This document shows positions 36,759-46,230 of a stretch of DNA of 64,000 nt, piece by piece. The position numbers were made by a program, and so were the translations under genes. Source of the stretch: Streptomyces sp. NBC_01210 (GTDB taxonomy: Bacteria; Actinomycetota; Actinomycetes; Streptomycetales; Streptomycetaceae); contig NZ_CP108549.1 in the NCBI RefSeq assembly GCF_036010325.1, positions 1,798,001-1,862,000 on the forward strand, given 5' to 3'. A model generated the notes under the pieces. That model ran no database searches, was not told where the DNA came from, and saw only the letters and a program-made list of their open reading frames with translations. The stretch's first letter is position 1. Each line of letters starts with the position of its first letter.

Positions 36759-37283
36759 ATGAGCACCACCCCGCAGATGAACCCCAGCTCCATGAGTCAG
36801 CAGTACGGCCAGCAGCAGTACGCGCAGCAGCAGCACGGGCAGCAGCAGCCGTTCGGCCGGCTGCAGGGCGCAAGCACCTCTCCGCCCCCGCAGGGTCAGC
36901 AGATGAGCCAGCAGCCGCTCCAGCAGCTGCAGCAGCTCGGCCAGCAGCAGCCCTACCAGCAGCTGCTCCAGCAGCTCGGCCAGCAGAGCCAGCAGCAGAG
37001 CCAGCAGCAGGGCCAGGGCCAGCCGCTGATCCTGCCGAGCGCGATCGACAGCCAGGCCATCACCAGTGGTGTGGCCGAGCACTTCTGGGACGTCGTGACG
37101 CCCCTGCCCGGCCAGCCGGTCATCCTCTACCTGTTCATCCAGGGCGCCTGGCGTCAGCTGGTGAACCCGAACCAGATCACGCATGACGAGGTCCAGGAGG
37201 CGTTCGCCTTCGGGCAGCAGGTCATCGGGTTCTGGGACACCAACAACGCCGGTGTGCTCGCGGCGATCGTGGTGAACAAGTAG
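36759..37283 (+). CDS. Gln-rich protein sharing a C-terminal domain with the upstream protease
   Basis: 174-residue protein of unknown function. Thirty-nine of the first 88 residues are Gln, in runs such as QQYGQQQYAQQQ with Tyr, Gly and Ser, resembling prion-like or phase-separating segments. Residues 106-174 (AEHFWDVVTPLPG ... LFIQGAWRQL ... FAFGQQ ... IVVNK) align with residues 552-619 of the protease encoded just upstream, sharing A-E-x-x-W-D, L-F-x-x-G-A-W-R-x-L and the final V-V. The ATG at 36759 follows AAGGGAAGGTG. It is probably co-transcribed with the protease, and a substrate, adaptor or inhibitor role is possible. Confidence 0.8.
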   Translation: MSTTPQMNPSSMSQQYGQQQYAQQQHGQQQPFGRLQGASTSPPPQGQQMSQQPLQQLQQLGQQQPYQQLLQQLGQQSQQQSQQQGQGQPLILPSAIDSQAITSGVAEHFWDVVTPLPGQPVILYLFIQGAWRQLVNPNQITHDEVQEAFAFGQQVIGFWDTNNAGVLAAIVVNK

Positions 37284-37296
37284 CACGTCGGCTCAG

Positions 37297-37332
37297 AGGG
37301 CGCCGGGTGGGCAGCGGCCCGCCCGGCGCCCT
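37297..37332. terminator. Bidirectional hairpin terminator
   Basis: 16-bp stem (AGGGCGCCGGGTGGGC with its near-complement, one G-T pair) and AGCG loop, between the convergent Gln-rich gene and the GH31 gene. Three direct copies of CAGGCTT follow at 37344-37364, up to the GH31 stop. Confidence 0.8.
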
Positions 37333-37363
37333 TACCTGTGCCTCAGGCTTCAGGCTTCAGGCT

Positions 37364-40300
37364 TCATACGCAGTTGAAGCGCGCGGCGCCCCAGTCCCCG
37401 TGATCGCCCGTCTTCGACCCGTTGGTGTCGGTGACCTTCAGCCGCACATGGCGTGCGCCGTCCAGAGCGACATCGACGGGCACGGTCGCCGAGGCCCCGG
37501 TCACCTTGGGCGAGGTCCACAGCACCTTTCCGTCCGCCTCGACCGAGAAGGCCACCTCCCCATAGCCGTTGATCTCGTCGTCGATTCCGACATCCGCGGT
37601 CAGCGCCGTGCAGCGGCCGCCGAGATAGACCTCGATATCGGAGTCGGCGTGGGTGCCGATCCCCTTTTCGTACGGCTTGCCGGCCAGCGTGAGCGGGTGT
37701 CCGTCGGCCGCTCCCGACTCGCCGTTGCTGCGGTCACGTTCCGCCGGCCCGTAGCCGTTCGCCGATGTCAGCCACACCAGGTCACTGGCCCAGGCGTCGC
37801 CGGCCGGCGGTGGCGGCATCACCCCGACCGCGAACCGCTGTCCTGCGGTACGGTCCACGCCCGCCGACCGGTGACGTGCCGTCGCGGTCAGCGTCGCCTC
37901 GCCCGGCTTGGCGTCCGCGGCCGGGACGACGGCCACCTCGACGCGCTTCGTCGTCCCGGCCGGGATCCGGTCCACAACCTGCGCCGGGGTGATCTGCCAG
38001 CCCGCCGGCGCCTCCAGCGAGACCTGGACGCCGGTCGCGTCCCGGCCGCCCGCCGTGACATCGACGGCGACCGTGCCCGGCGAACCGGCGCCGAGCTCCT
38101 GAGCTGCCGGGACGGAGACAGTCGCGGCCGCGCCCGGAGTCGTACCGCCGACCGCGCTGGTGTCCTCGAGCTTCAGCTCGAAGCCACGGTCGGTGCGCAG
38201 CGACGGCGTCTTGACGTGCACCACACCGCCGCGATCGTCCTGGTCGTACCACCAGCCCTGCGCGGCCTTCGCGTAGGCCGCCTTCGAGGTCTGCCGCGGC
38301 AGCCTGCGCCCGTTGAGCCCGACCGTGCTCGGCGCGTCCCCGGTGTGCACGCTGAAGGTGTACGGACGCGTGGACTGCCTGCCCGTGAACTCGCCCTTGC
38401 TCGCGCCGATCCGGACGGTCACATCGCCCGCTCCGCGCCGTGGCGCCTGGACGTCGGCGCGCTGGGTGGCGTACTTGCCGCTGCGGTGCTGCCGCGTGAC
38501 GCCGTCGTCCTCGTACAGCGTGAAGGAGGACGTGCCCTGCGGATAGATGTCCCAGGCGAGCGGGGAGGCCGCGGTGCGGTCGGCGTACGAGCGGATGCCC
38601 GGCCACATCGGGACGGTGGCCCCCGCCTTCACGAACAGCGGCAGCGTGTCGAGCGGCGCGCTGTAGTCGTCGACGGTGACCGGTCCTTCGTAGGTCCGCC
38701 CGCTCCAGTAGTCGATCCAGGTCCCCTTCGGCAGGTAGATCCCGTCGCGCTCGACGGCGTCCTGGTAGACGGGCGCGACAAGGAAGTCCGCACCGCTGAG
38801 GAACTCGTACTTGGCCGCGTCCGTCGCCGCTTCGAGGTCGTTCGGATACTCCAGCACGAGCGGCCTGGCTAGCCCGACGCCCGTCTTCGTCGCCTCATGT
38901 GCGTGGGAGTAGATGTACGGCAGCAGCGACTCATGCAGCTTGAGGTAGCTGCGGTTGACCGAGGTGTACGGCTCTCCGTACCGGAAGGGCTGCTTGTCGT
39001 TCGCCGCCCAGCCGTCCATGGTCATCGTCACCGGCAGGAACATCTTCCACTGCAGATCACGGGCGTACGTCTTGGGGCTGCCGCCGAAGATTCCGTCCAC
39101 GTCGCCGGTGGTGTAGGCGAGTCCGGACATGCTCGCGCCCGCGTAGGTCGGGATCTGCCAGCGGATGTACTCCCAGCTCCCGGACTGGTCGCCGGACCAC
39201 TGGACTCCGCAGCGCTGCGCGCCCGACCAGCTCTCCGGCGCCCAGGTGAAGCCGCGGGCGTCGCTGTTCTCCTCGATGCCCCGGTGGGCGTCCTTGCAGC
39301 CGTCCAGCGCGAACTTGTATCCGTCGCCGACCCAGGCGACGTCCAGTTTCGCGACGCGCTGGCCGGCCTTGACCTGGTCGCCGAGCTTGCCGATGCCGTC
39401 CTCGGTCCACAGGCCCATCTGCATCCTGCGGTCCTGGAGCCCCTTGGCGGTCTCGGCGAGGTTCTCGTATCCGCACCCATAGCCGTCGTTGATGAGCATC
39501 CACCCGTTGGGCATGTCGTTCTGGACATACCCGTCGGCGACCTTGAGGGAGTCGAGGGTGTGCCGCTCGCCGCGGTTGGCGTTGTGCAGATAGCAGTCGG
39601 CGTCGCCGATCTCGAGGCCGTAGACGGGTGGCAGGAAGGGTTTGCCGGTCAGCCGGGTGTACTGGCCGATGACGTCCTTGGTGCTCGGGCCCGCGAAGTA
39701 GTAGGCGTCGAAGCGCTGTTCCTTGGCGGTGGTGGTGACCGGCTCGCCGAAGACGTACGTGTTGGGGGCGTACGTATTGCGATAGACGCCGTATCCAGCG
39801 GAAGAGAGGTAGAACGGGACGGAGTTGGGGTGTCCGCCGTCGTTCCAGTTGTAGTCGACGCCGACCTCGACGGTCTTGCCACGGTGCGAGGTGTTGCCGC
39901 GGCCGTTCTGCATTCCGGCGCCGTAGTACTGCTCGTCGGCGCCGCGGGCGAGGGTCTGTGTGGTCCTGTCCCGGTTCCAGGTCAGGCCCTTGGTCTCGGC
40001 CCAGAGCGGGGTGCCGTCGGCGCGGTGGAGGGCGAAGCGCAGGGGCGTCTTGTAGGCGCGCAGGGTGACCCTGGAGGTGCTCAGCTCGTAGCGGTCGCCC
40101 TTGTCGCGCCAGTGGGTGGCGGGCGGCGCGCTCTGCGGCAGAACGATGTCCGTGCCTGTCGGGTCGGTGAAGGCGCCGTCCGGGGCGAGTTCGATACGGA
40201 AGGTCTCGGCGGAGACGAAGCTGACGCGGGCGGCGGCGTCGCCGGCGGTGAACCGGTATACGGCTCCGTCGTGAGCGAAGCCGGTGATGTCACCGACCGT

Positions 40301-40408
40301 CGTGTCGGCCGGTTCGGCGTGCGCGCCCGTGACCGATGGCACAAAGGCGGCGAACAGACCGAGCAGAGCGGCAACGACCGCTGATCTGAACCGTGTTGGA
40401 GATCTCAT
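37364..40408 (-). CDS. Exported glycoside hydrolase family 31 enzyme with NPCBM domain
   Basis: Secreted alpha-glycosidase-type enzyme of 1014 residues. The signal peptide spans ~1-31 (AAFVPSVTGAHA|EP). An N-terminal beta-sandwich precedes the GH31 barrel; candidate catalytic residues are Asp369 (GYKFALDG) as nucleophile and Asp407 (WSGDQSGSW) as acid/base. A C-terminal NEW3-type beta domain (~730-840) precedes an NPCBM carbohydrate-binding module (~880-1014: LVWLTSANGYGPAERDRSNG, KGIGTHADSDIEVYLGG, DHGDWGAARF). The ATG at 40408 starts the signal peptide. The exact substrate (alpha-galactoside, alpha-glucoside or other) cannot be read from the sequence. Confidence 0.88.
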   Translation of the reverse strand: MRSPTRFRSAVVAALLGLFAAFVPSVTGAHAEPADTTVGDITGFAHDGAVYRFTAGDAAARVSFVSAETFRIELAPDGAFTDPTGTDIVLPQSAPPATHWRDKGDRYELSTSRVTLRAYKTPLRFALHRADGTPLWAETKGLTWNRDRTTQTLARGADEQYYGAGMQNGRGNTSHRGKTVEVGVDYNWNDGGHPNSVPFYLSSAGYGVYRNTYAPNTYVFGEPVTTTAKEQRFDAYYFAGPSTKDVIGQYTRLTGKPFLPPVYGLEIGDADCYLHNANRGERHTLDSLKVADGYVQNDMPNGWMLINDGYGCGYENLAETAKGLQDRRMQMGLWTEDGIGKLGDQVKAGQRVAKLDVAWVGDGYKFALDGCKDAHRGIEENSDARGFTWAPESWSGAQRCGVQWSGDQSGSWEYIRWQIPTYAGASMSGLAYTTGDVDGIFGGSPKTYARDLQWKMFLPVTMTMDGWAANDKQPFRYGEPYTSVNRSYLKLHESLLPYIYSHAHEATKTGVGLARPLVLEYPNDLEAATDAAKYEFLSGADFLVAPVYQDAVERDGIYLPKGTWIDYWSGRTYEGPVTVDDYSAPLDTLPLFVKAGATVPMWPGIRSYADRTAASPLAWDIYPQGTSSFTLYEDDGVTRQHRSGKYATQRADVQAPRRGAGDVTVRIGASKGEFTGRQSTRPYTFSVHTGDAPSTVGLNGRRLPRQTSKAAYAKAAQGWWYDQDDRGGVVHVKTPSLRTDRGFELKLEDTSAVGGTTPGAAATVSVPAAQELGAGSPGTVAVDVTAGGRDATGVQVSLEAPAGWQITPAQVVDRIPAGTTKRVEVAVVPAADAKPGEATLTATARHRSAGVDRTAGQRFAVGVMPPPPAGDAWASDLVWLTSANGYGPAERDRSNGESGAADGHPLTLAGKPYEKGIGTHADSDIEVYLGGRCTALTADVGIDDEINGYGEVAFSVEADGKVLWTSPKVTGASATVPVDVALDGARHVRLKVTDTNGSKTGDHGDWGAARFNCV

Positions 40409-40454
40409 GGCGTGTGTGTAGCGCGTCGGCACATACACGACCATGGACTTGTGT

Positions 40455-40495
40455 CCGGCCGCTCCTGGACTTATCGCACGCCCAGGAGCGGCCGG
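40455..40495. terminator. Hairpin terminator of mshC
   Basis: 14-bp perfect stem (CCGGCCGCTCCTGG with its complement) and 13-nt loop, just after the mshC stop and before the GH31 start. Confidence 0.75.
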
Positions 40496-40501
40496 AGGGG
40501 C

Positions 40502-41731
40502 TTACAGGGCTACGCCGAGGAGGGCGTCGACAGCGCGGGAGACGAGACCGGGCGCGCCCTCGTCCGTACCGCCTTCGGACTGCTGGAGCGCGGCCCAGCG
40601 GTCGACGGCGACGAGCGCGGCGGGGGCGTCGAGGTCGTTCGCGAGGGCGTCGCGGATCTCCTCGACGAGGGCGTCGGCGGACGGCCCGTCGGGACGCGAG
40701 ACGGCAGCGCGCCAGCGGCCGAGCCGCGCCACCGCCTCGTCGAGTACGGCGTCGGTCCACTCCCAGTCGGTCCGGTAGTGGTGCGAGAGGAGCGCCAGCC
40801 GGATCGCCGCCGGGTCCACGCCGTCGCGCCTCAGCTTGGAGACGAAGACGAGGTTGCCCTTGGACTTGGACATCTTCTCGCCGTCGAGTGCGACCATGCC
40901 CGCGTGGACGTACGCCTTCGCGAAGGGGTACTCACCGGTGAGCGACTGCGCGTGCGAGGCACCCATCTCGTGGTGCGGGAAGGCGAGATCGGAGCCGCCG
41001 CCCTGCACATCGAAGCCCATGCCGAGGTGGTCCAGGGCGATGGCCACGCACTCGATGTGCCAGCCGGGCCGGCCACGGCCGAGGGTGGCACCGTCCCAGC
41101 TTGGCTCGCCCTCACGGGCGGCCATCCAGAGCATCGGGTCGAGCGGGTTCTTCTTGCCGGGCCGGTCGGGGTCGCCGCCGCGCTCGGCGGAGAGCAGCCG
41201 CATGGCGTCGGCGTCGAGGCGGGACACCTCCCCGAAGTGCGGGTCGGCCTCCACGGAGAAGTACACGTCGCCTTCGAGCTCGTAGGCGGCACCGGCGTCC
41301 CGGAGCCGCTCGACGAGGGGCACGATGCCCGGTATCGCCTCGACGGCGCCGATGTAGTGCTGCGGCGGAAGCATCCGGAGAGCGGTCATGTCCTCGCGGA
41401 AGAGCGCGGTCTCCCGCTCGGCGAGCTCGGTCCAATCGTGCCCGTCGCGGATCGCCCGCTCGAGGAGTGGGTCGTCGACGTCGGTCACGTTCTGGACGTA
41501 GTGAACCTGCCGCTTGGTGTCGAGCCACACGCGCTGAACGAGGTCGAACGCGTTGTAGGTCGCCGCGTGACCCAAGTGGGTCGCGTCGTACGGTGTGATG
41601 CCGCAGACGTAGATACGGGCGACGGGACCGGGGTCGAGGGTCACTGGACCATTGGTCGCGGTGGAGTGGATCCGTAGGTCGCGGCCCTTGCCAGGCAGGG
41701 CGGGGACCTCAGAAGCGGGCCAGGCATGCAT
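40502..41731 (-). CDS. mshC: Mycothiol biosynthesis ligase MshC
   Basis: Joins cysteine to glucosaminyl-inositol through an aminoacyl adenylate, the penultimate step of mycothiol synthesis. It is a cysteinyl-tRNA-synthetase homologue of 409 residues with a shortened C-terminus. The HIGH-like motif is THLGHA (~51-56) and KMSKS is at 286-290. Zinc ligands include Cys43 ([12 protein letters not shown]) and Cys228 (WHIECVA). [11 protein letters not shown] near the C-terminus is typical of MshC. It lies downstream of the trio genes on the same strand, a common arrangement in actinobacteria. Window neighbour 56545-57630 is another mycothiol enzyme. Confidence 0.95.
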   Translation of the reverse strand: MHAWPASEVPALPGKGRDLRIHSTATNGPVTLDPGPVARIYVCGITPYDATHLGHAATYNAFDLVQRVWLDTKRQVHYVQNVTDVDDPLLERAIRDGHDWTELAERETALFREDMTALRMLPPQHYIGAVEAIPGIVPLVERLRDAGAAYELEGDVYFSVEADPHFGEVSRLDADAMRLLSAERGGDPDRPGKKNPLDPMLWMAAREGEPSWDGATLGRGRPGWHIECVAIALDHLGMGFDVQGGGSDLAFPHHEMGASHAQSLTGEYPFAKAYVHAGMVALDGEKMSKSKGNLVFVSKLRRDGVDPAAIRLALLSHHYRTDWEWTDAVLDEAVARLGRWRAAVSRPDGPSADALVEEIRDALANDLDAPAALVAVDRWAALQQSEGGTDEGAPGLVSRAVDALLGVAL

Positions 41732-41942
41732 GTCATGAGCCTAACCGGACGGGTGTTCCGCATACGAGTGCGGGTGGCCGCGCTCGGGATCGGCGCCCGG
41801 GTGCCCGGTCTTGTCCTGTGGTCCTCTGCCCCTGCGGCGCCACGCTCCGGGGGTGTGGGGACCGTCACCCCCACGTCTCCCCCGGGGTCCGGGGCCTGCC
41901 CCCGGTTTCGGGAAGGGGCGGGTCAGGGGAACACCCCCCACC

Positions 41943-42773
41943 TCACACCGGTGGCCACGGAATCGCCGGCCACTCCCCCGACGGCCCCGGATGCCGCCCC
42001 GACTCCTTCAGCTCCGTCACCCTGCCCCGCAGCGCCTCCACCTCCGCCGCCGTCAGCAGTTCCGCCAGACGGGTGGCGAGCGGTTCGCCCTCGGCCAGGG
42101 CCGCCGCCAGCCCCGCCAGCGCCTGCGTCGCCTCCGACGGAAGCCGCTCCCCCGCCCACCCCCACAGCAGCGTCCGCAGCTTGTCCTCCACGTTGAACGT
42201 GACCCCGTGGTCGATCGCGTACAGCCCGCCGTCAGCCGTCGGCAGCAGATGCCCGCCCTTGCGGTCACCGTTGTTGATCACCGCGTCCAGCACCGCCAGC
42301 CGCCGCAGCCGCACATCGTCCGCGTGGACCAGCAGGGCCGTGCGGCCCTCGCCCACCTCCGCGAAGCCCACCGCCTTCCAGCCCTCGCCCGGCTCCTCGT
42401 CCTCGACCAGGGCCAGCAGGGAGGACGCCGAGGGGTCCGCCTCGATCCAGAGCTGGACCATGCCCTCGCCGTACGGGCCCTCCCGCAGGACCGTCGTCGG
42501 CACCAGGCCCCACCCGGTTGCCTCGGAGAGCTCGTACGCCGCCACCTCGCGCTGCGCCAGCGTCCCGTCCGGGAAGTCCCACAGCGGCCGCTCCCCGGCG
42601 ACCGGCTTGTAGACGCAGTGCGCCTCTTCGCCCTCGTACGAGACGGAGCAGTACAGCACCGCGTTGGACGCCTCACGGATCCGTCCGCGGACGGTGAGCT
42701 CGCCCTTGGTCAGCAGGGTGCGCAGGTCCCCCGAGCTCACGCGCCCCGGCGGTATCCGTTCTGGCGCGGGCAT
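41943..42773 (-). CDS. PI3K/PI4K-like conserved actinobacterial protein (SCO1664 family)
   Basis: 276-residue member of an actinobacterial family with distant similarity to phosphatidylinositol 3-/4-kinases. The kinase-like core shows an N-lobe (NAVLYCSVSYEGEEAHCVYK, Lys as possible ATP contact), the catalytic-loop-like DAVINNGDRKGGHLL and the DFG-like AIDHGVTF. Substrate and activity are unknown; it could phosphorylate a protein or small molecule. The ATG at 42773 follows GGAAGGACACGT and overlaps the end of the DUF3090 gene by 37 bp, so expression is coupled. It is the third of a conserved trio next to mshC. Confidence 0.88.
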   Translation of the reverse strand: MPAPERIPPGRVSSGDLRTLLTKGELTVRGRIREASNAVLYCSVSYEGEEAHCVYKPVAGERPLWDFPDGTLAQREVAAYELSEATGWGLVPTTVLREGPYGEGMVQLWIEADPSASSLLALVEDEEPGEGWKAVGFAEVGEGRTALLVHADDVRLRRLAVLDAVINNGDRKGGHLLPTADGGLYAIDHGVTFNVEDKLRTLLWGWAGERLPSEATQALAGLAAALAEGEPLATRLAELLTAAEVEALRGRVTELKESGRHPGPSGEWPAIPWPPV

Positions 42774-43327
42774 ACGTGTCCTTCCGGATCGAGCGGCAGG
42801 CTGCACAGCGGGCACGGCGGCCGGCCGGCGTTCACCACGTCCAGCGCGCGTTTGGCGAAGGCCCTGGCCTGCGCTCCGGTCAGCCGGACACGAAGCATCG
42901 GCGGACCGTTCTCCTCGTCCTGCAGCAGCCGCTCCTCGGCCTCCGCGAGGTCCTCCTCGGAGTCCGCGTCCAGCTCCACCAGCGCCTGCGCCTCGACGAT
43001 CATGCGCTGTTCCTCGCCGTCCCAGGCCAGCGCCATCGTGCCGACCCGGAACTCCTCCTCCACAGGCGCGTCGAGCGGCGCGGTGTCCGCGACGTCGGCG
43101 GGCGCGACGGCCGGCACCGGCGCATTGCCCCCGGTCCGGCGCACGACCTCGTCCAGCAGCTCGTCGATCCGCTCGGCGAGTGCGGCCACCTGGGTCTTCT
43201 CCAGGGCGACGCTGGTGGTGCGCCCCACTGAGGAAGCCTGCAGGAAGAACGTACGGCGTCCAGGCAGCCCGACCGTACCGGCCACGAAGCGGTCCGGCGG
43301 GTCGTAGAGGAACACCTGACGGGACAC
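42737..43327 (-). CDS. DUF3090-family protein
   Basis: 196-residue conserved actinobacterial protein of unknown function. The first ~165 residues form one domain (QVFLYDPPDRFVAGTVGLPG, RTFFLQASSVGRTTSVALEK). The C-terminus carries a zinc-ribbon-like motif (CPLCSLPLDPEGHVCPRQNG; Cys-x2-Cys and a later Cys). A long acidic middle section (DADSEEDLAEAEERLLQDEE) follows a predicted loop. The family is regularly found between a histidine phosphatase and a PI3K-like protein, as it is here, which suggests a joint pathway. Confidence 0.88.
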   Translation of the reverse strand: MSRQVFLYDPPDRFVAGTVGLPGRRTFFLQASSVGRTTSVALEKTQVAALAERIDELLDEVVRRTGGNAPVPAVAPADVADTAPLDAPVEEEFRVGTMALAWDGEEQRMIVEAQALVELDADSEEDLAEAEERLLQDEENGPPMLRVRLTGAQARAFAKRALDVVNAGRPPCPLCSLPLDPEGHVCPRQNGYRRGA

Positions 43328-43436
43328 GTTCTGTCTCCCTTGGGATCGGTCGGTATCGACGACTGTCGTACGACTTCGGACGGCTATCGAGCGGGCATAC
43401 GGGTTTTCGGCCCGTCCACCCTACTGCGCGCGGCGA

Positions 43437-44123
43437 TCACGGTGCGCCCGCGCCGCCTCCGACGACCGCGGCCCCGCCACCGCCGTTCTCGCGCGGCGCC
43501 AGCGAGCCGAAGTCCCCGGTGTCACCGAGGCGCAGAAGAAACGGGCGAGTGCGGGTGTAACGGATCGCCGTCACGGAACACGGCTCCACATGGATCCGCT
43601 GGAAAAGATCGAGATGCATACCAAGGGCATCGGCCACCAGGGACTTGATGAGGTCTCCGTGCGAGCACATCACATAGGCAGCGTCCTCGCCGTGCGCGGC
43701 GTCGACACGCGCGTTCCAGTCGCGTACGGCGTCGACGGCACGCGCCTGCATGTCCCGCATCGACTCGCCGCCCGGGAACGCCGCCGCGGACGGATGCTGC
43801 TGCACGACCTCCATCAGCGGCTCGTCGGCGAGCTCCGCGAGCTTGCGCCCGGACCAGTCGCCGTAGTGGCACTCGCCGATCCGTTCGTCGGTGTGCAGCT
43901 CAAGACCTGGCCGGGCGTCCAGCAGCGGTCGCAGCGTCTGCAGGCAGCGCTCCAGCGGGCTGGAGACGGCCGCGGCGAGCGGCACGGCGGCGAGTCGCTC
44001 CGGCAGCGCGGCTGCCTGCGCCGCACCGCGCTCGTCGAGGGAGACGCCCGGCGTCCAGCCTGCGAGCACCCCCGCGGTGTTGGCGGTGGAGCGTCCGTGG
44101 CGTACGAGGATCAGCGTGGCCAT
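43437..44123 (-). CDS. Histidine-phosphatase (phosphoglycerate-mutase-like) protein of the trio
   Basis: 228-residue histidine phosphatase of the MSMEG_4193-like group. RHGRS (His8-Arg-His type motif LILVRHGRS) gives the phospho-accepting His; Arg in SSPLERCLQT, Glu in GECHYGDWSG and SHGDLIKS (second His) complete the pocket. The C-terminal ~25 residues are Gly-rich. The ATG at 44123 starts the catalytic core; the longer open frame overlaps the divergent corA region. The substrate is unknown. With the DUF3090 and PI3K-like genes it may form a phosphorylation/dephosphorylation module. Confidence 0.9.
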   Translation of the reverse strand: MATLILVRHGRSTANTAGVLAGWTPGVSLDERGAAQAAALPERLAAVPLAAAVSSPLERCLQTLRPLLDARPGLELHTDERIGECHYGDWSGRKLAELADEPLMEVVQQHPSAAAFPGGESMRDMQARAVDAVRDWNARVDAAHGEDAAYVMCSHGDLIKSLVADALGMHLDLFQRIHVEPCSVTAIRYTRTRPFLLRLGDTGDFGSLAPRENGGGGAAVVGGGAGAP

Positions 44124-44182
44124 GCCCGTCAGCCTAGGCGGCCCGGCGCCCGGGGGTGCGTCCGGGCCGCAGGCAGGGAAGA

Positions 44183-45175
44183 ATGCACGCCGTGATCGTG
44201 GACTGTGCCATCTACCGCGACGGGCGCCGAACGAAGGGCCCGCCCGACCTTTCCGATGCTCTGGCCGAGGCACGGGCCACCGGCGACGCCTTTCTGTGGA
44301 TCGGGCTCTACGAACCGACCGAGAAGGAGTTCGCCCACGTCTCGGCGGAGTTCGGGCTGCATCCGCTGGCGGTGGAGGACGCGCTCAACGCTCATCAGCG
44401 CCCCAAGCTCGAGGTGTACGACGATTCGCTGTTCATGGTTCTCAAGCCGGTGGTGTACGAGCCGAAGAGCGACGCCGTCTCCACCGACGAGCTGATGGTC
44501 TTCATCGGCGACTCGTTCGTGGTGACGGTGCGGCACGGTGAGAGCTCGCCGTTGCACGCCGTACGGCAGCGTCTGGAGGCCGATCCCGAGGTTCTCAAGC
44601 ACGGCCCGACGGCGGTGCTGTACGCGATCAGTGACGCGGTCGTCGACCATTACATCGATGTCGTCGGTGAGCTCCAGGTGGACCTGGAGGAGTTGGAGAC
44701 CGAAGTCTTCGCACCCGTCGGCGGCGCCACGCGCAACAGCGCGGTACGGATCTACACCTTCAAGCGGCAGGTGCTGGAGTTCCGCCGCGCCGCCGCGCCG
44801 CTGGTGGCTCCGATATCCCGTCTTGCGAGCGCGGGCGTGCCGTTCGTCCATCAGCACTCACAGCCCTTCTTCCGGGACGTCAGCGACCATCTGACCCGAG
44901 TGAACGAGCAGGTGGATGGGTTGGACCGGCTGCTGTCGGACGTCCTGTCCGCCCATCTCGCGCAGATGGGCGTGCGGCAGAACGACGATATGCGCAAGAT
45001 CTCGGCGTGGGCGGCCATGGTCGCAGTTCCCACGATGGTCGCGGGCATCTACGGCATGAATTTCGAGCACATGCCGGAGCTGCGGTTGGTGTGGGCGTAT
45101 CCGGCGGTGCTGCTGTTCATGGCCGGGGCGGTGTACGGGCTGTTCAAGCTGTTCAAGCGTCGCGGCTGGCTGTAA
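44183..45175 (+). CDS. corA: CorA-family magnesium/cobalt transporter
   Basis: Pentameric divalent-cation channel of the cytoplasmic membrane. The 330-residue protein has a large cytoplasmic N-terminal domain with a long helix (~170-270) and two C-terminal membrane helices (~270-290 and ~303-325). The loop between them carries the selectivity signature YGMNF. The ATG at 44183 has GCAGGGAAG before it. It is divergent from the histidine-phosphatase gene by 59 bp. Confidence 0.95.
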   Translation: MHAVIVDCAIYRDGRRTKGPPDLSDALAEARATGDAFLWIGLYEPTEKEFAHVSAEFGLHPLAVEDALNAHQRPKLEVYDDSLFMVLKPVVYEPKSDAVSTDELMVFIGDSFVVTVRHGESSPLHAVRQRLEADPEVLKHGPTAVLYAISDAVVDHYIDVVGELQVDLEELETEVFAPVGGATRNSAVRIYTFKRQVLEFRRAAAPLVAPISRLASAGVPFVHQHSQPFFRDVSDHLTRVNEQVDGLDRLLSDVLSAHLAQMGVRQNDDMRKISAWAAMVAVPTMVAGIYGMNFEHMPELRLVWAYPAVLLFMAGAVYGLFKLFKRRGWL

Positions 45176-45193
45176 TGCTCTGCGGCTGGGGCG

Positions 45194-45979
45194 CTAGAAG
45201 GCGGGCGCAGCGGTGGGCGGTCCGTCGAGTGCGCCGCGACGCTGCGGCATCTTCAGGCTGACCATCCGGTGCCAGCCGCCGAGCCTCTCGTACGCGTACA
45301 TGGCGTGGATGCCCGCGGCCAGCGCGGCCGACTTGGCATGGGGCCAGTGCAGCAGACGTCCCATATGGCCCATCACGGCAAGACTGACATCGCGGTAGAC
45401 CTTGATCTCGGCGAGGGCGCTCTCGCGCAGCACCCCCTGGATCGTACGGCCGTGTCCCTCGGCGGCGAGGCGGAGCAACTCCTCGTGGCAGTACGCCAGA
45501 TGGTTGTCCTCGTCGTCGCAGATCATTCTGATCGCCCTGCCGAGTTCGGGGTGATCGCCGAAGTACCTCACCAGCATGACCATCTGGTCGGCGGCCCGCT
45601 GTTCGGTGACCCTGCTGTGCGAGAGATAGACGACGATGTCCTGTTCGCTCAGCGGCTCTTCGCGGCGCAGCTTCGCGTGGGTGAGGCCGACGCCCCGCTT
45701 CTCGAGCAGCATCGTGTAGTCGGTCTCGGGCGGGACGTCGACCGGAGCGAGCTCCCGCTTCCTGAGCAGGGCATGGAACAGCCTGCCGTGCTTGTCCTCG
45801 TCGGCGCCGTGCCGGGTGATCTTGGGCGCGAGGCCCCGCATGCTCGCGGGCACCAGGGCGGCGATACGGCCGTTCTCCCAGCCGCCCTGTGCCTCACCGC
45901 TGGCGGCGATCGAGCAGAAGAGCTGGAAGGCATCATCGTCGTCGATGATTTCCTGGAAGAGACTTCGCGCCGAGAGCAT
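45194..45979 (-). CDS. Ferritin-like di-iron protein
   Basis: 261-residue protein with a four-helix ferritin-like fold inferred from the carboxylate/His motifs HGADEDKHGRLFH, VTEQRAADQM and MICDDEDNHLAYCHEE (E-x-x-H pairs). These could bind two metal ions. It may be an oxygenase or an iron-related stress protein; no substrate can be named. The ATG at 45979 is preferred because GGAGG lies 8 bp before it. It converges with corA. Confidence 0.8.
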   Translation of the reverse strand: MLSARSLFQEIIDDDDAFQLFCSIAASGEAQGGWENGRIAALVPASMRGLAPKITRHGADEDKHGRLFHALLRKRELAPVDVPPETDYTMLLEKRGVGLTHAKLRREEPLSEQDIVVYLSHSRVTEQRAADQMVMLVRYFGDHPELGRAIRMICDDEDNHLAYCHEELLRLAAEGHGRTIQGVLRESALAEIKVYRDVSLAVMGHMGRLLHWPHAKSAALAAGIHAMYAYERLGGWHRMVSLKMPQRRGALDGPPTAAPAF

Positions 45980-46230
45980 CACTTCCACCTCCGTGAGAGC
46001 GTCCGCAAAGAACAAGTCAAATGCGGCGCGGGAGGCGAGGCAACAGGTGAGCGGCACAACTGCGCCGAACGGTGGACGACAGGGAACCGCACGGCAGTAA
46101 CCAGGACCGGCTTTCGCACGTTGTGCTGCGTGACGGCCGTGGCGGGGAGACCCCCCGAGCCCCCACCACGGCCGCAGACCTCTCCACTTACGTACGAGCG
46201 TCGCTCACCCGATTTGCCTGCGCACATTCC

